Shown here one piece after another: positions 22,903-32,711 of a DNA stretch of 64,000 bases. Position 1 is the first letter of the stretch, and every line of letters starts with the position of its first letter. The stretch comes from Dysidea avara (lineage: Eukaryota; Porifera; Demospongiae; Dictyoceratida; Dysideidae), in NCBI RefSeq assembly GCF_963678975.1, contig NC_089276.1, forward strand, positions 2,253,445 through 2,317,444. Direction: 5' to 3'. The notes beneath the pieces are model-generated. The model did not search any database, was not told the origin of the DNA, and was given only the letters and a program-made list of their open reading frames with translations. Made by a program: the position numbers and the translations under genes.

Positions 22903-23276
22903 CAGCGGCGGAGGAAGTAGTTGATATGAGGGGGGGGGCTCCGCTGAGCTGACCCAGACTTATTTCTATAGTTTGGTAAGGTGAGACCAAAAAAAAAAAA
23001 AAAAAGGTCACAACCAACTGACAAGAGCTTTCCACCTCATCAGCTACCATTTTTAGCTGATAAACTACATAAAAATCCTTACATAGCTCGCTACACACTG
23101 ACTACTTTATTAGAGTGACTGCTCTATTAGAGTATCTCGATCTTTATCACGGTTTTCAGCCCCACTCCAAGAAAGATAATTTCGGTATGATATCATTCTG
23201 AGGGGGGGCTAAGCCCCCCCTCAGCAGACCTAGGGGAGGCTTCAGCCCCCTAGCCCCCCCCTTTCCGCCGCCTATG
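22903..23276. mobile_element. 374-bp hAT-like MITE just upstream of a gene
   Basis: The ends CAGCGGCGGAGGAA and TTTCCGCCGCCTATG are flanked by a perfect 8-bp duplication ATGCTTAG (22895-22902, 23277-23284). Inside are G-rich runs, a 17-A tract and one copy of the CTCTATTAGAG motif (23115-23142). It ends 53 bp before the ATG of the gene at 23330, so it must lie in or next to that gene's promoter. Confidence 0.82.
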
Positions 23277-23329
23277 ATGCTTAGTATGATGGTGTAGCTA
23301 CCGACGGGAAGTGATCCGCCTTGTTTGTG

Positions 23330-24865
23330 ATGAAGATGTTTCTAAAAACCTATATTAGCGTCCTAGTCATCCTAGGTTTTGTGACAGTGAGTTTTTTAAT
23401 CTATTGGTGTTCCAGTAATACAGCGGCATCGTTTCACCTTGAGTACAAACAGCCTATGTTGACGCCAACTCGTTACGTCTCCAAAGCTATCCACGAAATA
23501 AATCCCAATGATACAGCGATTGTAACATCGTTAAATGCTCCGATAGCAGCAACAACCCACCCAACAAGCGACAACGCAGCCGTCATAGCTGAGGAAGCTA
23601 CCACCAAAAGCCAGGAATCACAAGGGCATGCTTTTATTTATAGCAACTTTGAAGAACAAACTAATGGAGCTAGAAACTTATGGCAGTTAGAAATATGGTC
23701 TAAATTGGTGGGCATGAAGGTTGCTGAACCATTTGCTGTAGATTCTAATTTTGGTGTGATGGGAGTAACTTCTACATTTAGCCAAGCATTACGATTCAGT
23801 GACTACTATGATATAGAAGACTGGAACCATAAGGTAACCAAGTTTGGTGGAAATCCGTTAGTGAAGTGGGAAGACTTTCTTTCTACAGCACCTCGTAATG
23901 CTATACTTTTTTATACAGTATTAAGGAGAGGTCCGCAGTCACCGATATTTAGTTATGGTAAAGATGACATAAAGAAATATAATCCTGGTAAGTATGAACA
24001 GATTACAAAAGATGACATGGTTTGGATTGAAAAGAACTTCAACATCACCAAAGTGGTAAACTACGTCCGTGGAAGTGTTCGACAACCAATGATACTGGAA
24101 CAATTCAAGTCTAGTATATTTGGGAGCTTGAAACCAAATGAAGTAACTTTAATAATTGTAAATTGGTTTGGTACAGAGAGGGTAAAATTCAGACCATCTG
24201 ATTCTGCTTTTAATGCTGCTGCAAATGTACAATTCTTTTTCCCACATGAACCAAATTATGCAACACTTGTGATTTCACCAAGTCAGAGAGTTTTAAATGC
24301 TTACAAATCTTATGTCTCCAATTACATCGGTGATCGGAAGTATATTGGAATTGCTTTTAGAACACATAATGTTTTATACTATGCTCCAGGACACCATCTT
24401 GCAGAGAAAAGCAAATATTTGTTTGACTGTAGTAAATCCCTTAGCCATTTGCTTGAAAAAATAAGGAGTAAGTGGGGAATATTCTTAGCATATGATATGG
24501 GTACGTATGGAAGTATTGGATTTTATAATTCGCTTGCTGACAAAAACTTGATTCCACTGCGTGATCAAATAATGTTAGATGTCTTTAATGGTAGTCTTCT
24601 AGCAGAACAAAGAGAACAAAGATTGATTAAAGTTGCAGGTGGGATTACAGACAGAGGATTTATTGCAATCCTGGAGAAAACAATTGCTACACGTGCTGAT
24701 TGTATTGTATTACTAGGAGCAATCACTAGTTTTGTGAGATCATCAGCATCAACATATATTTCACTCCATGACACTAATAGGTGTATCTTGTCAATCTGTG
24801 CAGAGGACTACTATGACCCAACTGGTAAAAAGGTCTCATCTAATACAATACAAGACTTTTTTTAA
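23330..24865 (+). CDS. type II membrane protein, fucosyltransferase-like
   Basis: A single-exon gene of 511 residues. I chose ATG 23330; the frame is open three codons further up but without ATG, and MKMFLK gives a normal type II start. A membrane segment (residues about 7-25, ISVLVILGFVTVSFLIYW) follows a short basic tail, as in Golgi glycosyltransferases. A Ser/Thr/Ala-rich stem runs to about residue 100. The catalytic-like part begins NGARNLWQLEIWSKLVGM and includes LRFSDYYDIEDW and, later, YIGIAFRTHNVLYY. These recall the start and the G-x-x-x-R strand of GDP-fucose O-fucosyltransferase folds (weak likeness, inference). A signal AATAAA lies at 24981. The donor sugar and acceptor are unknown. 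Confidence 0.85.
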   Translation: MKMFLKTYISVLVILGFVTVSFLIYWCSSNTAASFHLEYKQPMLTPTRYVSKAIHEINPNDTAIVTSLNAPIAATTHPTSDNAAVIAEEATTKSQESQGHAFIYSNFEEQTNGARNLWQLEIWSKLVGMKVAEPFAVDSNFGVMGVTSTFSQALRFSDYYDIEDWNHKVTKFGGNPLVKWEDFLSTAPRNAILFYTVLRRGPQSPIFSYGKDDIKKYNPGKYEQITKDDMVWIEKNFNITKVVNYVRGSVRQPMILEQFKSSIFGSLKPNEVTLIIVNWFGTERVKFRPSDSAFNAAANVQFFFPHEPNYATLVISPSQRVLNAYKSYVSNYIGDRKYIGIAFRTHNVLYYAPGHHLAEKSKYLFDCSKSLSHLLEKIRSKWGIFLAYDMGTYGSIGFYNSLADKNLIPLRDQIMLDVFNGSLLAEQREQRLIKVAGGITDRGFIAILEKTIATRADCIVLLGAITSFVRSSASTYISLHDTNRCILSICAEDYYDPTGKKVSSNTIQDFF

Positions 24866-26514
24866 ATGAATATCCTCATTTAGGTATCGGTTATTATGAA
24901 TTTTTGTATATATTCACTTTCATATCCTTGAAGTGGTCACTGAAACATGTGCTTAAATTTCTAGTGGATCCATTGCATACAATAAAGAATTTACAGAAAC
25001 TGTATAGCAGTTATTGGATGGAGTACAAGGATTCAAAAAAATAGAAGCCAATTAACTACATTACATGGTCAGAAACCCTGGAAACAAGGTATCAATTTTC
25101 AATAAGGTTAAAAGTGTGCAGTTCACTTTTTGGCCTCTTGTATTCCTTTACTGGGGTGCCTTAAATTAACCACGAAAGTCTTGTTTTCTATAGGCTGAAA
25201 TGCATTTTGACATCACCTTTGATTAGCTGTTGATCTCATATACTTTAGTGTAGCAATTAGTTATACAGATTTTCAGAAGCTTCTGGAACAGCTCTATTAA
25301 TTGATCCTTGTTGAATAGTGTTGATGAAGTTAATAGCTATGCAGCAATATTAGTGACCTGTCAATTTTGACATCATTTGTGCACAAGTTGTCTTGGGCAG
25401 TTAAAACAGTTATATAAAATGAAAGCTCTTTTATGAGGTAGGCACTTTGTGGTGAAGTTTTAAAATGATTTCTGGCATTGTAGCCATTGGCAAGTACTGT
25501 ATTGCTTCACCATCTAAGTAAACCTAGTTTTCACATGTGGGGGCTCTGATAGTGGTGTTTCCCTTAATCTAATCAATAAATCTTAAAAGTTTAATTGCTG
25601 TAATTGATGTTTTCATTATACTATTGTTTATGGTAGGGTTCCTTACTGCTCTAGCCTTTGTTGTCCGTGCTCTAGATTATGCACAGAAGTGATGTCATAT
25701 GTGAGCAATTATTTCTACTACGGCATATTTTTGTCATGTTTCATGGTATGAACTACCAACATGGACTCTTTTAAAGAGCAGTGTCAAAAGTTTATAAAGC
25801 TTTATAGCAGCCTCCAAGACAACCCAGTATGCTTGAGTACCATGCGCAGAAAGAAAAGGCCAAAAAGTAATGTAATTTGACTAATTTCTGGTTACTGGCA
25901 CAGGACACCCCCCACAGAAGCCATAAATGTAATTGCATACCTTGGTTGTTTATTGAGAATGGACTGAGTTATAGAGGTATATACCCTTATAGCTACTAGT
26001 GGACATTCAATCCCTATACTTCAAAGCAATATTGAAGTAGGGATTAAATGTTCACTGTCTCCATAATATGTGACCATCTCAGCAAATTTGTTCGCACAAC
26101 TTCCCATCTTATAAATGTGACTCAAGAACTATAACCTGTACATAGTAAGAAGAGGTAAAGAAGAAACCAAGGCCGAACCCACTAACTTGAGGTTCGCCTG
26201 TTAAGCATAATTGTGTCATTCACTGTCTGTATGAAGGTAGCTAATTTTTGAGGTGAGAATCCGCACTGCAATTCTTTTCTTGGGCCTATTTATCACTTGA
26301 TGTCCCCTCTTCATTGCATAAGTCATAGCTGCATATTTGCTCAAATAATGGATTGGAACACTCCCTAACACTTCTAAATACCAATGTTATCTGTACCCTA
26401 TGCACTCAGGGTAACCCGTTGCTTTACCTACAGTAGTACCAATTTACAGTATTCTACACAGTAGTGATTTCACTGGTAACAATGTACAGCACTTATCCAG
26501 AAATAACGACCATC
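24866..26514. other. 3' UTR and gene-free DNA
   Basis: The first 120 bp are probably the 3' UTR of the gene at 23330, with AATAAA at 24981-24986. The rest shows no supported gene, RNA or transposon end on either strand. Confidence 0.45.
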
Positions 26515-26760
26515 CACTGCTTGAAGGTTCTTAGTTTACTAATTTGTTAAGCTGCTTTACTGTAGTTGTGCCCAGTTATACTGATAGTAAAATGTCAGGA
26601 GCTTTAAGTATATGGAACATAATTGTTTTACTAAGTTGTAAACTCTCAGTAAACATCAGTGAATGCAGGTTTACTGAAAAGCTACTAAAATTCCAAACAA
26701 TTAACTGTTCCATATACTGGGGATATACCACTCTAGTAAACTAAGAAACTTCAAGCAGTG
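26515..26760. mobile_element. 246-bp MITE
   Basis: The termini CACTGCTTGAAGGTTCTTAG and CTAAGAAACTTCAAGCAGTG are imperfect inverted repeats of about 27 bp, flanked by ATC on both sides (26512-26514, 26761-26763). A partial copy lies at 9480-9620. No coding capacity. The superfamily is open. Confidence 0.72.
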
Positions 26761-27004
26761 ATCCTTATAGGACTCAGCAAAAACTTTCACACCAATGCAC
26801 CAGGAAAGTTTGTCACAGAAACACAAATTTACTTTCTGCTGATTTGTACAGGTTTTTGGTCTAGTTATATACAGTGAAACTTGTGTATTAATGGTCACCT
26901 TCGGATCAGAAAGTGTTGGCCTTTATATACCCTTAACAGGTGACTGTTGTAAGGCGGTCAGCAGGATTTTACTTACAATGACCACTATAAACTAGTGTAA
27001 AAAT

Positions 27005-27254
27005 AATCTAATCCAAAACAGCCAAGCTGTAAAATAAGAGTGCGGCCCTGAGAAAGGCTATGGTGAAAAAAGATGTGAAATCCAAGGTGGCGGCCAAGAA
27101 ATGGCTGTGATGGTAGGTTAATGGTAAAAATTTTAATAACGACAATTCAAGTGAATTTTGTGCCAAGACCACCTTGGATTTCACATCTTTTTTCACCATA
27201 GCCTTTCTCAGGGCCGCACTCTTTTTTTACAGCTTGGATGTTTTGGATTAGATT
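27005..27254. repeat. 250-bp foldback hairpin with 85-bp arms
   Basis: Bases 27005-27089 and about 27170-27254 are inverted repeats of about 85 bp, nearly perfect. They contain GAGTGCGGCCCTGAGAAAGG, with a loop of about 80 bp. A transcript would form a long double-stranded stem. No clear target duplication was seen. It directly precedes the hairpin at 27282 and the minisatellite. Confidence 0.8.
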
Positions 27255-27281
27255 TCACTGCTTTTTGTATTTGTATACCCC

Positions 27282-27304
27282 AAAGCCGGCCTATGGCCGG
27301 CTTT
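27282..27304. repeat. GC-rich hairpin, 10-bp arms
   Basis: AAAGCCGGCC, loop TAT, then GGCCGGCTTT. The stem is perfect, in an otherwise AT-rich stretch, and is followed by TAGGGCTTTTT. It may mark the edge of the composite repeat that includes the minisatellite (inference). Confidence 0.7.
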
Positions 27305-27389
27305 AGGGCTTTTTGACCTGTCATTTTTTTCTTTACTACAGGAAGAAGAAAAGATGAAGCAGGGTGATTTCTTTGTAGCTGACCTCTCT

Positions 27390-30180
27390 GCAAGGTGATC
27401 CTTGTAGCTCATCCCTCTACCGGATAACTTGTTTGTAGCTGAATGCTCTACAGGGTGATTTGTTTGTAGCTGAACTCTCTACAAGGTAACTTCTTCTAGC
27501 TGATCTTTCTACAGGGTGATTTGTTTGTAGCTGAATTCTCTACAGGGCGATTTGTTTGCAGCTAAACTGCTGAACTCTCTACAATGTAACTTCTCTTCTA
27601 GCTAAACTCTCTACGGGTGTCTTGTTTCTAGCTGATCTCTCTACAGGGTGACTTGTTTGTAGCTGAACTCTCTACAAGGTGATTTGTTTGTAGCTGAACT
27701 CTCTACAAGGTAACTTCTTCTAGCTGATCTTTCTACAGGGTGATTTGTTTGTAGCTGAATTCTCTACAGGACGATTTGTTTGCAGCTAAACTCTCTACAT
27801 GGTAGTTTCTTTGTAGCTGAACTCTCTACAATGTAACTTCTTCTAGCTGAACTCTCTACAGGATGACTTGTTTCTAGCTGATCTCTCTACAGGGTGACTT
27901 GTTTGTAGCTGAACTCTCTACAAGGTGATTTGTTTGTAGCTGAACTCTCTACAAGGTAACTTCTTCTAGCTGATCTTTCTACAGGGTGATTTGTTTGTAG
28001 CTGAATTCTCTACAGGGCAATTTGTTTGCAGCTGAACTCTCTACATGGTAGTTTCTTTGTAGCTGAACTCTCTACAGTGTAACTTATTCTAGCTGAACTC
28101 TCTACGGGTGGCTTGTTTCTAGTTGATCTCTCTACAGGGTGACTTGTTTCTAGCTGAACTCTCTACAGGGTGATTTGTTTGTAGCTGAACTCTCTACAAG
28201 GTAACTTCTTCTAGCTGATCTTTTTACAGGGTAATTTGTTTGTAGCTGAATTCTCTACAGGGCAATTTGTTTGCAGCTGAACTCTCTACATGGTAGTTTC
28301 TTTGTAGCTGAACTCTCTACAATGTAACTTCTTCTAGCTGAACTCTCTACATGGTGACTTGTTTGTAGCTGAACTCTCTACAGGGTGATTTGTTTGTAGC
28401 TGAACTCTCTACAAGGTAACTTCTTCTAGCTGACCTTTCTACAGGGTGATTTCTTTGTAGCTGAATTCTCTACATGGTAGTTTCTTTGTAGCTGAACTCT
28501 CTACAATGTAACTTCTTCGAGCTGAACTCTCTACAGGATGACTTGTTTCTAGTTGATCTCTCTACAAGGTGACTTGTTTGTAGCTGAACTCTCTACAGGG
28601 TGATTTGTTTGTAGCTGAACTCTCTACAAGGTAACTTCTTCTAGCTGAACTCTCTACATGGTGACTTGTTTGTAGCTGAACTCTCTACAATGTAACTTCT
28701 TCTAGCTGACGTTTCTACAGGGTGATTTGTTTGTAGCTGAATTCTCTACATGGTAGTTTCTTTGTAGCTGAACTCTCTACAATGTAACTTCTTCTAGCTG
28801 AACTCTCTACAGGATGACTTGTTTCTAGCTGATCTCTCTACAGGGTGACTTGTTCGTAGCTGAACTCTCTACAGGGTGATTTGTTTGTAGCTGAACTCTC
28901 TACAAGGTAACTTCTTCTAGCTGATATTTTTACAGGGTAATTTGTTTGTAGCTGAATTCTCTACAGGGCGATTTGTTTGCAGCTGAACTCTCTACATGGT
29001 AGTTTCTTTGTAGCTGAACTTTCTACAATGTAACTTCTTCTAGCTGAACTCTCTACATGGTGACTTGTTTGTAGCTGAACTCTCTACAGGGTGATTTGTT
29101 TGTAGCAGCTGAACTCTCTACAAGGTAACTTCTTCTAGCTGATCTACTTCTCTACAGGGTGATTTGTTTGTAGCTGAATTCTCTACAGGGCGATTTGTTT
29201 GCAGCTGAACTCTCTATATGGTAGTTTCTTTGTAGCTGAACTCTCTACAGGGTGATTTGTTTGTATCTGAACTCTCTACAAGGTAACTTCTTCTAGCTGA
29301 TCTTTCTACAGGGTGATTTGTTTGTAGCTGAACTCTCTACAGGGCGATTTATTTGCAGCTGAACTCTCTACATGGTAGTTTCTTTGTAGCTGAACTCTGT
29401 ACAACGTAACTTCTTCTAGCTGAACTCTCTACAGGATGACTTGTTTCTAGCTGATCTCTCTACAGGGTGACTTGTTTGTAACTGAACTTTCTACAGGGTG
29501 ACTTGTTCGTAGCTGAACTCTCTACAGGGTGATTTGTTTGTAGCTGAACTCTCTACAAGGTAACTTCTTCTAGCTGATATTTTTACAGGGTAATTTGTTT
29601 GTAGCTGAATTCTCTACAGGGCGATTTGTTTGCAGCTGAACTCTCTACATGGTAGTTTCTTTGTAGCTGAACTCTCTACAAAGTGACTTCTTCTAACTGA
29701 TCTATCTACAGGATGACTTGTTTCTAACTGAACTCTCTACAGTGTGATCTGTTAATAGCGGAACTTTCTACTGGGTGATTTGTTTGCAGCTAAACTCTTT
29801 GCATGAGTGTTTCTTTGTAACTGAACTCTCTACAAGGTGACTTCTTCTAGCTGATCTCTCTACAGGATGACTTGTTTCTAACTGAACTCTCTACAGTGTG
29901 ATCTGTTCATAGCGGAACTTTTTACTGGGTGATTTGTTTGTAGCTAAACTCTTTGCATGATTGTTTCTTTGTAACTGAACTCTCTACAAGGTAACTTCTT
30001 CTAGCTGATCTCTCTACAGGGAAATTTGTTTGTAGCTGAATTCTCTACAGGGTGATTTATTTGAGCTGAACTCTCTACATGATGGCTTATTTGTAGCTGA
30101 ACTCTCTATTAGGTACCTTCTTCTAGCTGATCTGACTGCAGGGTGACTTGTTTGTAGCTGAATTCCCTACAGAATAACTT
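27390..30180. repeat. 31-bp minisatellite, about 90 copies, higher-order structure
   Basis: The unit is 31 bp. Its constant core is GTAGCTGAACTCTCTAC and the other 14 bp are variable, such as AGGGTGATTTGTTT, AAGGTAACTTCTTC, ATGGTAGTTTCTTT or AGGGCGATTTGTTT. These variants follow each other in a recurring order, so blocks of about 7-8 units repeat as a larger unit of roughly 220-250 bp. The core begins GTAG and ends CTAC, so each unit can form a small stem. A period of 31 is not a multiple of three, so no protein repeat is kept. Units at the right end are more diverged. Confidence 0.92.
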
Positions 30181-30184
30181 ACAA

Positions 30185-31075
30185 TGTAATATAACTGAGT
30201 AAATTATAAATGCAGCTGAATGCTTTATTAGGGTGACTGTTCTATTAGAGTATCTCGATCTCGCATTTGCTGCACCTAGTTGCCTTTCGAATCATAACTC
30301 AGTGATTTGTAATCCGATTCTTCTGTACTACAGCAAGGACTTTCTATGATGATTATTCCAGCTACATACTGATTTTCAGCTCGTTGCTCTAAGCGGTTTG
30401 CCTGGTAGATGCGAAAACTAATAGTTTTTTTATTCATAAAATTCGATCGCGTAATTTTGACACAGGTTGGGTTTCGTGTCATATCTCCATGGTCTTTATC
30501 CCGAATCCTTTCAAACCACAAAAAGGCACTCCTACGATGGTTGCTCCATCTACATATCAATTTTCAACTGATTCCTCCAAGGCGTTTACCCTGTAGGCGT
30601 GACAGACCTTCGACCTTATTGTACGCAAATAATCGGTCATAACTCCGTGAATGGTCATCGGATTCCTACCAAAGTTGGTACGGAGATCCGCCTTAATGAG
30701 CCCTGTAAGTGTGCCAAATTTCAGCCAAATCCGAGCACGCATTCGTGTTTTATGGCGAATTTTGCGAAGTGTGCGAAATGAAGATGAAGAAAAAAACGAA
30801 GAAATTAAAACGAAATTGTGCTCGCTCGTATCTCGGAAATGGCTGGAGCGATTTTCTTCAAATTTGGTATGTAGACTACCCTAATTGGGCGGCACGTCTC
30901 CAGCAAATTTGGTTCCAATCGGGTAAGGGATCACAGAGCTACATAGGTGTGAAAATTGCGTTTTCTTTCTTCCTGTTAATATACTCACGGTGTGGCGCGC
31001 CGGCTTCTTGGGCCGCACGACACACTATCGTGTGTCTTGATATTGAGAATGGCTTACAATCACTAATTAAAAAGT
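30185..31075. other. unidentified module next to the minisatellite
   Basis: This stretch is richer in GC than its flanks and starts with the CTCTATTAGAG motif (30241-30262). It ends near a short hairpin (GACACAC, TAT, then GTGTGTC at about 31019-31035) that follows GGCGCGCCGGC. Open frames here are short and overlapping and have no motif I recognise. Together with the minisatellite and the hairpins at 27005-27304 it may form one large non-autonomous element. I cannot place it in a superfamily. Confidence 0.4.
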
Positions 31076-32711
31076 AGGTTGCACTATAAAGCGTGTTATT
31101 TGGTCATATATTTTAATTGTCAAATGCGCCCATATGCATGGTTGATTTTCTAAAATTCGGTCACATTTCAGCTATTAGCAATTACAATAGTATTCAACAA
31201 TATTAACACAATGCTGTGTAGCTACGTAAAGCCATGCACAATGGTATTATGCAAATTACTGTAAAATCATAATCTATAATGGCAACAGCATTGAAGCATC
31301 ACAAACATATAATGTTTTCTGTGCAAAATACTGTACACAATTCTGACTTTTAATTACGATGGCAACTTAATATTTTCTCCTCACAAAAAAACACTAATGG
31401 ACAATACATGCATGAGGATATACAACACTGATAAATGATCACGAGTGTACTGTATGTAGCTATTGGTAAAAAGTCATTGCTGAGATCATTGCCATCAGTC
31501 ACTACAAATCACTTATAGGCTAGTTAGCAACAACTTATGCTATGTACGTAACAGTCATGGCACCATGTAGCCATCAGTTCTAGTAGTTTGCATATTAGAA
31601 AAATTCTGTAACACGCATTGATATACATACATACTTATTACTACACACAACAAATGACTCACCTTGTAGAGAAATATAGAATGATAGAAAAATCACCAAG
31701 ACAAAATTAAACATCTTCAAGTACCCTCAATGTTAGCATTATAACCACACTATTGCTCACTGTAACTCTTATAGGACAACTAGTGTATCACATGGCAACT
31801 GTACTAATTTATTCACGTGGCTTCTCTTTCCACATGAGCTACACAATGCTATGGACAACTCCAACCCACAATGAAAGCAGGAAGTATAACTCTCAACAAG
31901 TCACCCACAAAATTAGTAATCTACACAGCCACCATAAAGTAGCAGCCACGTGCATAATTATATATTATCATGAATTGATGAATTCCCTATCATATGACTA
32001 AATGTATGATCATTAATTGTGACCTAATTTGGGAAAACCGTCGATCCACATACATCAATAGTTTGTGAGATATGCAATTTTAAACATTTCAATCCAGTAT
32101 AGCTTGGGAAGGTCAAAAGCTACAAGTTTAAAATTTTCACCGTGAATGCAGCCAACCATACACTCCAATCCATAGCAAGCTAGCTATTGATATACCATGA
32201 TTTAGAGCACTTTTTTCACCATGGTATCTGTAACACAAGCATGTCACCATGGGTGGTGGTGGTGGGGGTGATTGATATTTGGGCATGACCAGAAAATGGC
32301 CAAGTGGGTCATACGGTGTCTCCAACCTTAATATTGGACACCTGTGCCACTGAAAATTAAAGAATGTAGAAAATATCTGGGCAACTGTGCAAGGCTGTTC
32401 ATGCCCACAGTCTCATGTTTCAGCTGGCCAGTAGGTGCCAGAGTGTTATCAGTGGCTGGCACACGTCTCTAGAAATTCACTCGTGAAAAGCAGCCTGATC
32501 AAAATCAGAGGCATGACTGTGGTGCAAATCTGTAGAGTATTGGTGTGGCTATATATCCATTCGTGGTGAAAAGTGAACTTCACTGGTGTGTGCGTAGATT
32601 GACGATTTTCAAAAGTTTGGTCACAATTATTGTAGATTCTCTGGAAAAATATTACTGTGTTTGCTTTAACACATCTAAATTGTATATTCCATAGAGTGTT
32701 TTATAATGTAA
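31076..32711. other. intergenic DNA downstream of THADA
   Basis: No supported gene on either strand. The part next to 32711 must hold the 3' UTR of THADA. No AATAAA is seen within the first 70 bp after the stop codon. Confidence 0.4.

Noticed and set aside
22856-23098. Minus-strand open frame near 22.9 kb with a Phe run
   Set aside because: It crosses a MITE border and an A/T homopolymer and has no recognisable motif.
23321-23329. TTG at 23321 as start of the membrane-protein gene
   Set aside because: An ATG follows three codons later (23330) and gives a normal type II membrane start; a TTG start is unlikely in an animal gene.
27390-30180. Regular short repeats resembling a CRISPR array
   Set aside because: The units are adjacent with no unique spacers, the variable part falls into a few recurring classes, and the setting is a eukaryotic genome. 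It is a minisatellite.
30276-31077. Overlapping short open frames in the module beside the minisatellite
   Set aside because: Frames on both strands overlap, none exceeds about 120 codons, and no domain or splice pattern supports any of them.
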